Assembly (NCBI GenBank): GCA_025774205.1
Contig: JALGWK010000008.1
Location: forward strand, 1-16,920
Source: a bacterium
Lineage (GTDB): Bacteria > Blakebacterota > Blakebacteria > Blakebacterales > Blakebacteraceae
Reading direction: 5' to 3'
Length of the DNA: 16,920 nt
How positions within the stretch are numbered: the stretch's first letter is position 1; each line of letters starts with the position of its first letter. This document shows positions 7,424 through 15,012 of this stretch, in pieces. The notes below the pieces were generated by a model. The model saw nothing but the letters and a program-made list of their open reading frames with translations, was not told the DNA's origin and ran no database searches. The position numbers and the translations under genes were made by a program.

Positions 7424-7439
7424 TGATACATCGTTATCA
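7424..7439. repeat. Operator-like palindrome TGATA-N6-TATCA
   Basis: Perfect 5-bp arms TGATA (7424-7428) and TATCA (7435-7439) are separated by six bases. It sits 22 bp ahead of the Rex-type site, in the likely promoter region of the + strand operon. A second regulator site is possible. Confidence 0.4.
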
Positions 7440-7460
7440 GGAATCGCTCAAACGTTCCAA

Positions 7461-7478
7461 TCGTGATTTGTTTCACAG
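7461..7478. promoter_or_regulatory. Rex-type operator upstream of the DsrMK-like operon
   Basis: The site reads TCGTGATTTGTTTCACAG. It matches TTGTGAA-N4-TTCACAA at 5 of 7 positions on the left and 6 of 7 on the right with the correct spacer. It lies 74 bp upstream of the start of the cytochrome b gene at 7553, a usual place for a repressor site. Confidence 0.62.
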
Positions 7479-7552
7479 TACATGCCACCCGGTCACACTA
7501 GCTCAGTCAGAGATCTGGTAACCAACAGAACCAACAGAGGAGAATACCAGGG

Positions 7553-8476
7553 ATGTCGGCCTCAACAGTGATGGTGGTGCTCTACCTCCTGCTGGCGATC
7601 ATGGTCGTGGCCTTTGCGGTCAGGACCATCAGAATCGCGAAGTATCCGGTTCACCTCCGCTGGGAACTCTCCCCGGTGCCCCACGAGAAGGGCCGGGGCG
7701 CGTACGGGGGTTCCTACCTCGAGGAATTCGAATGGTGGACGAAGCCGCGGGAGAAGTCGTTGATCAATGAAGGGATCTACATGTTCAAGGAGATCGTGTT
7801 CCTGAAGGCGCTCTGGGAACACAACCGCCGGATGTGGTACTTCTCCTTCCCCTTCCACTTCGGCCTCTACATCCTCTTCGTAATGGCCGTACTACTGGTC
7901 CTGGGAAGTATCGCCAGTCTCCTCAATCTGCCGACACCGGGGATCGGGCTGGTTGCGAACGGTGTCCCGTTCCTGGCCGGAATCGGGTATGTGCTCGGGG
8001 GGATCGGAGCGCTCGGTCTCTTTGCCGGCCGGCTCTTCAGCCAGCGGTTGAAGCCGGTCACCACCCCCTCATCCTTCATCAATCTGGGGCTCCTGCTGGC
8101 CTTCTTCATCACCGGCGTGCTGGCGGTTTTCTCAACAGATAATTTTGCCTACCAGGCGACCGTCTTCGCGCAGGCGTTCGTAACAGTCTACTTCGCGGGA
8201 GAGGTAACCGGCCCGCTGGCGATCCACCTGATCGTGGCTGGAATCTTCCTCGCCTACCTGCCTTTTACCCAGATGATGCATTTCGTGGCCAAGTACTTCA
8301 CCTACCATGAGGTCCGGTGGGACGACGAACCGCTCGAGGCCGGCAGCAAGATGGAAGCCGAGATACAGGAACTGCTGCAGCAGACGGTGACCTGGGCAGC
8401 TCCGCATATAGGAGCTGACGGCAAGAAGAACTGGGTGGACATCGCCACCTCGCCACCCGCCGAGGAGACAGAATGA
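7553..8476 (+). CDS. DsrM/NarI-like membrane cytochrome b subunit
   Basis: This 307-residue membrane protein is the likely quinone-interacting heme b partner of the DsrK-like protein encoded next. Membrane segments are seen at about 5-24, 101-122, 139-158, 177-195 and 222-240. A cytoplasmic loop at 31-95 carries a PVHLRWELSPVPHEKG stretch and is rich in charged and aromatic residues. His102, His225 and His243 in or next to membrane segments are heme-ligand candidates. An AGAGGAG ribosome binding site lies about 10 bases before the ATG. The stop overlaps the next gene's start by 4 bp (ATGA), which implies coupled translation. It is distinct from the shorter cytochrome b encoded on the other strand. 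A Rex-type operator precedes it. Whether it belongs to DsrM proper or a DsrM-like paralog family cannot be settled here; DsrJ, DsrO and DsrP are not adjacent. Confidence 0.85.
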   Translation: MSASTVMVVLYLLLAIMVVAFAVRTIRIAKYPVHLRWELSPVPHEKGRGAYGGSYLEEFEWWTKPREKSLINEGIYMFKEIVFLKALWEHNRRMWYFSFPFHFGLYILFVMAVLLVLGSIASLLNLPTPGIGLVANGVPFLAGIGYVLGGIGALGLFAGRLFSQRLKPVTTPSSFINLGLLLAFFITGVLAVFSTDNFAYQATVFAQAFVTVYFAGEVTGPLAIHLIVAGIFLAYLPFTQMMHFVAKYFTYHEVRWDDEPLEAGSKMEAEIQELLQQTVTWAAPHIGADGKKNWVDIATSPPAEETE

Positions 8477-10086
8477 TGAGTGAGAAGATCCGCGTGAAGG
8501 ACATCGGGAAGAATCCGGACCGGAACCTGACCACGATCCGGCCGGAAGAACTCATTCCTCTCCCACCTCCCTACGATGATTTCGAAGAGCAGCCTGACTG
8601 GAAGGAACTCAGTAAAGGCGCCCGGGAGAACCTGGTCTGCAACCTCGATGGCTTCGTGGCCGTGAGTCTTCCCAAACCACAGAACGCCGAAGAGGAGAAG
8701 AAGTACGTCGACCAGTTCGTCGACGGTATGAAGAAACTCCTCTCCCGGGAGAACAACTGGACCTTCCTCCAGCCCCTGATGCTCTCGCTGGAGTACTGCA
8801 TCGGTTGTCAGACGTGCAGCGACTCATGCCATGTTTTCGAGGGGAGCGGCGACAACGAGATCTACCGCCCGACCTATCGCTCGGAGGTGTTCCGTCGGCT
8901 GGTGAACAAGTACGCGAAACCGGGAGGAAAGTTCACGGCAGCCCTGAACGGCGCTGATGTCGATCTGAACTGGACCACCATCACCCGCCTGGCCGAACTG
9001 GCCTACCGCTGCAATCTCTGCCGGCGCTGTGCGCAGGTATGTCCCATTGGTGTCGATAACGGTCTTATCACGCATGAGATCCGCAAAGTCTTCAGCCAGG
9101 AACTGGGCTGGGCCCCGAAGGATCTGCACGAAAAGGGCACTGTGCTCCAGCTGGAGGTCGGATCGAGCACCGGCATGAACTCGCTCGTGGCCAAGGACAA
9201 CGTCGAGTTCATCGACGAGGACATGACCGACATTACCGGCATCGAGGTGGAGACCTGCTGGGACAAGGAGAACGCCGATGTGCTCCTGCTGCACAACGCC
9301 GGCGAGATCATGGCCTGGCCGGAAAACCCCGGCGCCTTCGCGATCATCCTCGAGAAGGCCGGCATCGACTGGACCCTCTCTTCGGAGCAGGTGGGCTACG
9401 ACGGTGTCAACTACGGCCTCTTCTACGATGACTTCCAGCTCGCCCGGATCGCGCTCAAACACGCCGGCACCGCGAAGAACCTGAAGGTCAACAAGATCGT
9501 CATGGGTGAGTGCGGCCATGAGCACAAGGCCCTCATGACCATCGCCGACCGGGTCCTGACCGGTGAGATGTCGGTGAATCGTGAGAGCTGCCTGCCCTTC
9601 CTCGAGGAGATCGTCTTCAGCGGCAAGATCGAGTTCGATCCCTCCAAAAACGATTTTCCGGTGACCCTGCACGATCCCTGCAACATCGTGCGCAACCTCG
9701 GTATCGTCGAGCCGCAGAGACGGATCCTGAAGTACCTCTGCCCCCAGTTCAGAGAGATGACCCCGCACGGCGTGGACAACTACTGCTGCGGCGGCGGAAG
9801 CGGCTTCGCGGTGATGTCGGTCAACAACTTCACCGACTGGCGGGTGAACATCGCCAGCCGGACGAAGTTCAAGCAGATCCTGGACGCCTTCGCCGATCAG
9901 CCGGGACCGGAAGTGCAGAAGTACCTCTGCGCTCCCTGCTCCAACTGCAAGGGCGAGATCCGCGACATGCTGCACTATTACAACGCGCTGGAGAAGAGCA
10001 GCATCACCTACGGCGGCCTGGTGGAGTTGATCGTGAATGCGATGGTCGACGTCAAGGAGCCCTTCATCGAGTGGGAGATGCACTGA
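8473..10086 (+). CDS. DsrK/HdrD-like iron-sulfur oxidoreductase
   Basis: This 537-residue cytoplasmic protein is the heterodisulfide-reductase-like subunit that would take electrons from the DsrM-like cytochrome. Two ferredoxin-type [4Fe-4S] motifs are present, Cys109/112/115/119 and Cys180/183/186/190. The non-cubane-type catalytic site pattern of DsrK/HdrD follows: Cys347 in GECGHEH, Cys403 in HDPCN, CCG at 438-440 and CAPCSNC at 486-492. The length is close to that of DsrK. Two adjacent ATG codons (8473 and 8476) are both possible starts, with AGGAG at 8463-8467. It shares its overall plan and a similar C-terminal helix (GGLVELIVNAMV) with the oxidoreductase-receiver fusion on the other strand, but has no receiver domain. 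Cytosolic partner unknown; DsrC or another small thiol protein is the family precedent. Confidence 0.9.
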   Translation: MMSEKIRVKDIGKNPDRNLTTIRPEELIPLPPPYDDFEEQPDWKELSKGARENLVCNLDGFVAVSLPKPQNAEEEKKYVDQFVDGMKKLLSRENNWTFLQPLMLSLEYCIGCQTCSDSCHVFEGSGDNEIYRPTYRSEVFRRLVNKYAKPGGKFTAALNGADVDLNWTTITRLAELAYRCNLCRRCAQVCPIGVDNGLITHEIRKVFSQELGWAPKDLHEKGTVLQLEVGSSTGMNSLVAKDNVEFIDEDMTDITGIEVETCWDKENADVLLLHNAGEIMAWPENPGAFAIILEKAGIDWTLSSEQVGYDGVNYGLFYDDFQLARIALKHAGTAKNLKVNKIVMGECGHEHKALMTIADRVLTGEMSVNRESCLPFLEEIVFSGKIEFDPSKNDFPVTLHDPCNIVRNLGIVEPQRRILKYLCPQFREMTPHGVDNYCCGGGSGFAVMSVNNFTDWRVNIASRTKFKQILDAFADQPGPEVQKYLCAPCSNCKGEIRDMLHYYNALEKSSITYGGLVELIVNAMVDVKEPFIEWEMH

Positions 10087-10144
10087 CCTGGAGAAGTAGT
10101 ATCGGAGAGCGGCGTCGTGACGGCGTCCCGACACCGGATGGATC

Positions 10145-10810
10145 ATGGCCCGAACCTCGCTGAAAACACAGATCCGGGAGCTGCTACTGAACGGTGACCT
10201 CGAGGGGGTCGCCGGGATGGCTGTCGCCAGGCGGCGCGTCCTCGGTCAACTCGTTTCACTTACCTTCGACAGCGATCAGCTGGTCGTCCACCGGGCGATC
10301 GAAGCGACTGGTCTCTGCGCGGAACGGCTCGCCCCCGTCGATCCTGAATCTCTCCTCGAACTCCTGCGGCGCCTGAACTGGATGATCACGGAGGAATCGG
10401 GCGGCATCTGCTGGCGCGCTCCCGAGATGATGGCGGAGATCGTCCGGTGCGATCCCGACCGGTTCAGTGATTTCCTGCATGTCACCGCCTCCTTCCTCAT
10501 CACCATGGAGCCAGAGGACCTCGAGCACTTCCGGGCTTCGGTCCTCAGGGCGCTCGGATTACTCAGCATCATTCCGGATGAGCGGCAGGCCGAACTGATC
10601 CCGCTGATGATGGCATCTCTCGACTCGCCTGATCCGCAGGTACGGGGCATGGCCGTATGGGCTCTCTCGGAACTGGGGAAGAACGCGGTACTCGGAGAAC
10701 GGTCCGAGCTGCTCTCAGATCAGGAAGAAGTGGAATATTACTCGGAAGGTGAGCTGAGCCGGATCACCGTGGCGGAACTGACCGGCTCACTCCTCGACGC
10801 AGCCCGCTGA
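10145..10810 (+). CDS. HEAT-repeat protein of the DVU0298-like type
   Basis: This 221-residue soluble protein is built of helical HEAT-like repeats, for example VLGQLVSLTFDSDQLVVHRAIEA, which shows the typical helix-turn-helix pattern, and a later copy around DSPDPQVRGMAVWALSELG. A central ESGGICWRAPEMMAEI segment matches what I recall of a HEAT-repeat family (DVU0298-like) seen in sulfate-reducing bacteria. It follows the DsrK-like gene by 58 bp on the same strand and is the last gene before the convergent cobA. A scaffold or assembly role for the iron-sulfur complex is inference only. Ribosome binding site is weak. No transmembrane segments or catalytic motif are seen. Confidence 0.75.
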   Translation: MARTSLKTQIRELLLNGDLEGVAGMAVARRRVLGQLVSLTFDSDQLVVHRAIEATGLCAERLAPVDPESLLELLRRLNWMITEESGGICWRAPEMMAEIVRCDPDRFSDFLHVTASFLITMEPEDLEHFRASVLRALGLLSIIPDERQAELIPLMMASLDSPDPQVRGMAVWALSELGKNAVLGERSELLSDQEEVEYYSEGELSRITVAELTGSLLDAAR

Positions 10811-10839
10811 AGCACCCTGAAACGCTGATCCGTCCCGAT

Positions 10840-11619
10840 TCAGAGTCCCAGTTCTCTGGTGAACCAGGAGCGTTCAGGCCCTCTATCCACGACCTTCCCG
10901 ATGACGAAGACCGACGGCGGCTCAAGATCATGTTCATCGATGTATCCGGTCACTGTTCCGAGAGTACAGCGGTGGATTTCCTGGTCCCGGCTGGAAACCT
11001 GGCGGATGATGGCAACGGGGGTGTCGGGCGGTTTTCCACCCTCGGTGAGCGCCCGGCTCCACTCCCCGGCCGTGCCCACTCCCATATAGAAGACCAGGGT
11101 TCCCGGAAAGGCCGCCAGAGCCGCGTAATCGATGGCCGATCCCTCCCGGTCGTGCCGTTCACGACCGGTGACGAGCGCGACTGCCGATGATTCGTCACGA
11201 TGGGTGAGCGGGATCTCGGCGTAAGCGGCAACCGCGAGGCCGGTGGTTATGCCCGGCACGATCTCATACGGGATCCCCTCCCCGCGGAGCACCTCGGCCT
11301 CCTCGGCGCCCCGTCCGAAGATCGAAGGATCGCCTCCCTTGAGCCGAACGACCATCCGACCCTTCTTCGCCCGGTCGAGCATCATCTCCATGATGTCATC
11401 CTGGCTGATACTGCGCCCCGACCCATGACTGCCAAGGAGGATGATCTCAGCCCCCTCGCCGGCATGATCCAGGAGAGCCTCGTTCGCCAGGTAATCGCAG
11501 ATGACGACATCGGCCCCCCTCAGGCACTCCACCCCGCGCAGGGTGATCAGCCCCGGATCGCCGGGACCGGCGCCGACCATGTACACAGTGCCCGGTTTGA
11601 TATTGCTGCCGTTCATCAT
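10840..11619 (-). CDS. cobA: Uroporphyrinogen-III C-methyltransferase
   Basis: CobA (SUMT) uses two S-adenosylmethionine molecules to turn uroporphyrinogen III into precorrin-2, the branch point to siroheme and cobalamin. The 259-residue protein has the family landmarks: VGAGPGDPGLIT near the N terminus (15-26), VRLKGGDPSIFGRG at 91-104, VPGIT at 121-125 and the IPLTHR segment at 136-141. The start is the ATG at 11619, which has GGAGAGG eight bases upstream; a TTG two codons earlier is too close to that site. The upstream cbiX stop lies 2 bp before this start, so the two are one transcription unit. No uroporphyrinogen-III synthase domain is fused to it. Confidence 0.93.
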   Translation of the reverse strand: MMNGSNIKPGTVYMVGAGPGDPGLITLRGVECLRGADVVICDYLANEALLDHAGEGAEIILLGSHGSGRSISQDDIMEMMLDRAKKGRMVVRLKGGDPSIFGRGAEEAEVLRGEGIPYEIVPGITTGLAVAAYAEIPLTHRDESSAVALVTGRERHDREGSAIDYAALAAFPGTLVFYMGVGTAGEWSRALTEGGKPPDTPVAIIRQVSSRDQEIHRCTLGTVTGYIDEHDLEPPSVFVIGKVVDRGPERSWFTRELGL

Positions 11620-11621
11620 CT

Positions 11622-12008
11622 TCAACGCCTCTCCGATCGTACCGGATCCTGGTCTGCAGCACGCCTGATGAGCTCAAGGAGCAGTTCCCGGAAGAGAGGA
11701 TGCTGTCCCACGGCCGGAAGCAGTTCCAGATCGACCTGCCCGTACCGGGAGCGGGCTTCATCGACAAGGGGGCGGATGTCGGCGGTGACATGCCCATCTC
11801 CGGCCAGGAAGAGCGGGAGGATCCGGACCGTCGTCGCTCCTTCGGCGATCACCTCCGACAGGGTTTCGTCCAGGGTGGGTGGCCCGTGTTCGAGGTACGC
11901 CAGGCGCACCCGGTCCTCTCCAGTCTCCTCCTGCAGGGATCGCAGGAGCCCCTCTACCGACTCCCGCCAGGCCTCTTTCGGGCTGCCGTGCGCGATCACG
12001 ATCAGCAT
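11622..12008 (-). CDS. cbiX: Small CbiX-type sirohydrochlorin chelatase
   Basis: This enzyme inserts iron (for siroheme) or cobalt (for cobalamin) into sirohydrochlorin. At 128 residues it is the single-domain short CbiX form, which acts as a dimer. The two metal-binding or catalytic histidines are His7 in IAHGSP and His73 in AGDGHVTADI. Its ATG directly follows the TGA of the upstream fusion gene, and its own stop sits 2 bp before cobA. With precorrin-2 dehydrogenase and CobA in the same operon, the set covers uroporphyrinogen III to siroheme, so iron insertion is the more likely role here (inference). A sulfite reductase would be the main user of siroheme. Confidence 0.88.
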   Translation of the reverse strand: MLIVIAHGSPKEAWRESVEGLLRSLQEETGEDRVRLAYLEHGPPTLDETLSEVIAEGATTVRILPLFLAGDGHVTADIRPLVDEARSRYGQVDLELLPAVGQHPLFRELLLELIRRAADQDPVRSERR

Positions 12009-14024
12009 TCAGGCACCCTCTTCCCCACTCCCGCCGCCGGTGATCCTGGTCCCGATCCAGGAACCCGCCTCCTCGACCGCCGCGAGGAATCCGTCACTCG
12101 CAGCCAGTCCGGTCGCCCGGTTCGTCACAAGGGTGTCGATCTCCTCCGAGGTCCAGAGGGACACGCCCTCCGGCACATCGGTATCGGTCAACGACCCGAA
12201 GGAGTTGAAGTCCATGATCAGGAGTGGCCTCTCCCTGAAGTCGCGCAGATCCGTCAGCACCGTCGTATCGAGGACCGGATCGGGATGATCGATACCGAAG
12301 TAGACGAAATCGGCCTCAGCGATGGCGCCGATCACGCTCTCCTCGGAGTAGGCGTGGACCCGCAGCCGTCGCCCGTCCCCGAGAGCACTCCGCAGCAGTT
12401 TCATCTGCCCGTGATGACAGCGGTAGATGACGGTCTTCCGTCTGCCGTGGACGCTGTACTCTCCGGCCAGCGTTTTCAGGATGGAATGGGAGGTCGTGGA
12501 CCCCCCGATCACCACATGGTGCCCCAGGTCCATCCTGACAGCGCTCTCCTGCTCGACACCAGTGAGAGCAGTCTGGCAGTAACTGGTCGCGTATCGACCC
12601 CACGAGGTCTCGGCCCGCACACCCTCCGTCAGCGCGGCGGCGTGTTCCATCAGCGCTTCCGACCTTGGTCCCTTCATATCGGAATGTCCGGCAATACGGC
12701 AGGCGGTCTGCAGCTGGGCCAGCACGTCGGTGTCGCCCGGCAGGTCACTGTTCAGTCCTGCGGCGGTCCGCATCAGATGATGCCAGGCTTCCTTTCCCTG
12801 GAAGGTGTTCACTTCCACACCGTCACCCTCCGAACCGAAGAAGATCCGGCGGATCCCGGCGATCGCACGATCCCGCTCACCCATTTCACCCGATCGGGTC
12901 AGCCAGCCGTAGAACTCGACGCGCTGACAGGTGTTCCAGACGAACGCCTCTTCCGCGTACCCCTTCTCGCGGACCTGATCGAGACAATCCAGGATGGCTT
13001 TTCGATGCTTCTTGATCGATCCGAAGGCGTCGGGATCACAATGATGCAGTCGCGGTCCCATGGAGGAACGATCCTCCCGGGCGGTGGAGACCCCTATCAT
13101 CACCAGCGAACTGATGTCCACCTCGACATGTTCCCGTTCCTTCACCGGAATGAGGATCGGCTCCTGATCGGGGCCTGTTATCCGCTGTGGTCCCCGTGTC
13201 ACGATGTTCTTCAGGGCGGTGACGAACGACTCCGAGGAACCCGGCCCTCCGCAGACATGGACTTCGACGGGGTGCTCATCCCCGACATCGGTATGGCCGG
13301 TAACCGGCAGCAGCGGCGTGATCAGGATCCTGGTCTCACCAGTATCCGTCAGGGCTTCGATCCGTTCGGTCACCTCAGGGTCCGGCTCACCATCTGTCAG
13401 GGAAGCGGTCCGGTGCGCGACCGAAAACCGATCCTCCGGCCAGCCGAGCCGCCGAGTGATCAGCCGTATCGTCCACTTAGTCTGTTCTTCGAACCGGTCA
13501 CCATTACCGGAGTCACAACCCGCACCAGGAGGAACCGTGAAGAGGAGATGGCAGTCGCGCGGTGAGAGATCATGGGCGGAAGCGAAATCGGCGATGTGCC
13601 GGGCATGGGCGTTCACGTAGCCGATGTCATCGAACCAGGCGGTCCTGGTAGCGACGTTGAGATGGGGTCCCGATTCGGCCAGCCGGCGATAGAGGATCCG
13701 GATCAGTTCCCCGGTGGTGCCGGAACTGAACTGGGGGGAGAGCGGTGTGACGACCAGCTCCTCGAATCCGGAGTTGATGATCTCGTCGAGCAGGTCTGTC
13801 AGGGAGGCCGCCTCACGGTCGTACGCCATGTAGACATCCCAGCCGGCGGGAAGGGAGGCGGTCAGGTTCTCAACCAGACTGGAGAGAGCAAGGATATGAT
13901 CGGGATCAGTCCCGGCAGGTGATACTACGTCAACCAGAAGGGCGCAGCGTCTCCGCGGCTCCCCGTTGGGGGCGGGGATAACCTGATCGGTATCGATCTG
14001 TCGATCTGTCGGAAACCTGGACAT
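12009..14024 (-). CDS. Ferrochelatase-like / glutamyl-tRNA-reductase-like fusion protein
   Basis: The 671-residue protein joins two tetrapyrrole-pathway folds. Residues about 26-285 resemble ferrochelatase: VVTPLSPQFSSGTTGELI (91-108) parallels the PLYPQYS-STTG signature, and RTAWFDDIGYVNAHARHI follows as in the family. Where ferrochelatases have FSAHG with the catalytic His, this protein has FTVPPGAG (162-169), so the catalytic His is lost. Residues about 305-655 resemble HemA: Cys366 and Arg368 in NTCQRVEFY (catalytic Cys retained), HHLMRTAAGLNSDLPGD (415-431), RAETSWGRYA and a Rossmann-type VIGGST near 505. The usual GE of HemA is GD. It lies between the precorrin-2 dehydrogenase and cbiX, 17 bp after the former. 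It may make the ALA precursor in this pathway, or be a diverged non-enzyme. Domain calls are fairly firm, function is not. Confidence 0.8.
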   Translation of the reverse strand: MSRFPTDRQIDTDQVIPAPNGEPRRRCALLVDVVSPAGTDPDHILALSSLVENLTASLPAGWDVYMAYDREAASLTDLLDEIINSGFEELVVTPLSPQFSSGTTGELIRILYRRLAESGPHLNVATRTAWFDDIGYVNAHARHIADFASAHDLSPRDCHLLFTVPPGAGCDSGNGDRFEEQTKWTIRLITRRLGWPEDRFSVAHRTASLTDGEPDPEVTERIEALTDTGETRILITPLLPVTGHTDVGDEHPVEVHVCGGPGSSESFVTALKNIVTRGPQRITGPDQEPILIPVKEREHVEVDISSLVMIGVSTAREDRSSMGPRLHHCDPDAFGSIKKHRKAILDCLDQVREKGYAEEAFVWNTCQRVEFYGWLTRSGEMGERDRAIAGIRRIFFGSEGDGVEVNTFQGKEAWHHLMRTAAGLNSDLPGDTDVLAQLQTACRIAGHSDMKGPRSEALMEHAAALTEGVRAETSWGRYATSYCQTALTGVEQESAVRMDLGHHVVIGGSTTSHSILKTLAGEYSVHGRRKTVIYRCHHGQMKLLRSALGDGRRLRVHAYSEESVIGAIAEADFVYFGIDHPDPVLDTTVLTDLRDFRERPLLIMDFNSFGSLTDTDVPEGVSLWTSEEIDTLVTNRATGLAASDGFLAAVEEAGSWIGTRITGGGSGEEGA

Positions 14025-14041
14025 GTATGGCTCAGCTCCAC

Positions 14042-14506
14042 TCAGGAGTCCCCACCGGAAAGGAGATCGGAGATCCGGTCCCGCAGGCTCCTCGCCCGTC
14101 CCGGATCACGACCGTCGGTAAAGACCGCCACCGTCACCCCGTCATCCTCGTGCAGGGCGCCGAAGATTACCTGTGAATCATTGGAAGATGAAGCATCACA
14201 GATGAGTACGCCAGACTCTCTTGCCTGGTGTGTGATCTCGATGTTCTCTTCCCGATCGTCGGTCGCGGCGACCGCCAGGAACATCCCCTCAAGGTGATCC
14301 GCCCGGAAGGTCTCCTTGAGCCACTCCACCTGACCCGCTCCCGCCAGTCCCGACAACCCATCGGTGATGACGGGGGCAACCACCGTCACGCGGGCTCCGG
14401 CCCTGAGCAGATTCTCCACTTTCCGGGTCCCGATCTCTCCTCCCCCGACCACCAGACACTTTTCTCCTGCGACCTGGAGTCCGACCGGGAGGAATCGTGG
14501 ACTCAA
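14042..14506 (-). CDS. Short precorrin-2 dehydrogenase (CysG/Met8 N-terminal type)
   Basis: This enzyme oxidises precorrin-2 to sirohydrochlorin with NAD+. The protein of about 154 residues opens with FLPVGLQVAGEKCLVVGGGEIGTRK, a Rossmann NAD-binding motif typical of CysG/Met8, followed by VTVVAP, VAATDD and a C-terminal region ending TDGRDPGRARSLRDRI, equivalent to the SPxLAxxLR segment. The family is usually about 200 residues or more; the C-terminal helical domain is absent. No ATG is available: the likely start is a TTG at 14506 that overlaps the TGA of the upstream gene (an ATT just ahead is an alternative). The frame extends upstream, but that part overlaps the neighbouring membrane protein and is not protein-like. 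Coupled translation is likely. Confidence 0.8.
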   Translation of the reverse strand: MSPRFLPVGLQVAGEKCLVVGGGEIGTRKVENLLRAGARVTVVAPVITDGLSGLAGAGQVEWLKETFRADHLEGMFLAVAATDDREENIEITHQARESGVLICDASSSNDSQVIFGALHEDDGVTVAVFTDGRDPGRARSLRDRISDLLSGGDS

Positions 14507-15012
14507 TGTCCGACCGCCAGGATCCCGCTTGCCGCCAGGGTCAGGATCAATACCTCCAGCACAGCCATGAAGACGTAGGCCCGGTCCTTCTTCCTGATCA
14601 GCACCGGAACGATTCCCATGTAGCAGATGATGGTGATGGCTGAAAGGACCGCGATCGGTATGAAGTTGAGGAAATCTCCCTTCCATACCTGGGAGAGCCA
14701 TGACCAGCCGGTCAGCAGATGTTCCTGGTGCAGATAGTGTTCGTTGAGCGATTCAAGGAAATCGTGGACGTTCATCGTCCAGAAGTCTGAGAGCTGCTCG
14801 ATTGGTATCACTGCCGGCAGGGTTCGAGTGAGATAGAGGGTGAACGTGACCAGCAGGAGTGCCAGTCCGAAGAACATGCCGACCTCGAGGATTTTCGCGT
14901 AAAGCAGCTGCTCTTCCTGCGGACCGGTGTCAGCGACCGGGTCGGTTGTTATATTGGTCTCATCGTTCATCTCGGGAGTGGTCGAGTCTTCGGTCATGGA
15001 GTCTTCGGTCAT
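14503..15012 (-). CDS. DUF1634-like membrane protein next to the TauE/SafE exporter
   Basis: This 169-residue protein has an acidic, Thr/Asp-rich cytoplasmic-type N terminus (1-35) and three hydrophobic segments at about 40-62, 115-138 and 146-166. The ending VPVLIRKKDRAYVFMAVLEVLILTLAASGIL has the PVLR-then-membrane-helix layout of DUF1634 proteins, which usually sit next to TauE/SafE genes, as here. A hydrophilic loop at 70-112 is longer than usual. The start is the ATG at 15012, preceded by AGGGG; the longer upstream frame is a shadow of the exporter gene. A 15-bp duplication has created a second in-frame ATG at 14997. It begins 11 bp after the exporter gene, suggesting a two-part transporter. 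Exact function unknown. Confidence 0.72.
   Translation of the reverse strand: MTEDSMTEDSTTPEMNDETNITTDPVADTGPQEEQLLYAKILEVGMFFGLALLLVTFTLYLTRTLPAVIPIEQLSDFWTMNVHDFLESLNEHYLHQEHLLTGWSWLSQVWKGDFLNFIPIAVLSAITIICYMGIVPVLIRKKDRAYVFMAVLEVLILTLAASGILAVGH

Larger units (their letters stand above)
7171..7552. other. Divergent intergenic region with clustered inverted repeats
   Basis: No gene of convincing length is seen in these 382 bp between the divergent macro-domain and DsrM-like genes. The region is more AT-rich than its surroundings in the middle (about 7310-7480). It holds a 10-bp hairpin near the macro gene, two further inverted repeats at 7393-7414 and 7424-7439, and a Rex-type operator at 7461-7478. 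On the - strand, TTGAAA and GATTAA 17 bp apart (about 7330-7360) could be a weak promoter for the macro operon; this is a guess. No tRNA is seen. Confidence 0.7.

Noticed and set aside
7171-7552. A small gene in the divergent intergenic region
   Set aside because: The frame that enters from 7045 to 7371 on the + strand overlaps the macro-domain gene and shows no protein-like features or good ribosome binding site.
8824-10146. A long open frame (440 codons) on the - strand opposite the DsrK-like gene
   Set aside because: The + strand frame has clear iron-sulfur motifs over the same bases. The antisense product shows no recognisable domain and reflects codon bias in GC-rich DNA.
10811-10839. 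A bidirectional terminator between the HEAT-repeat gene and cobA
   Set aside because: I found no stem-loop with a T run in these 29 bases.
11700-13565. A 621-codon open frame on the + strand opposite cbiX and the HemA-like fusion
   Set aside because: It crosses two recognisable - strand genes, has a low-complexity His/Pro/Arg-rich product and no family-like motif.
14507-14701. N-terminal extension of the precorrin-2 dehydrogenase frame
   Set aside because: It overlaps the membrane protein gene, and its translation is unlike the family until the FLPVGLQVAG segment.
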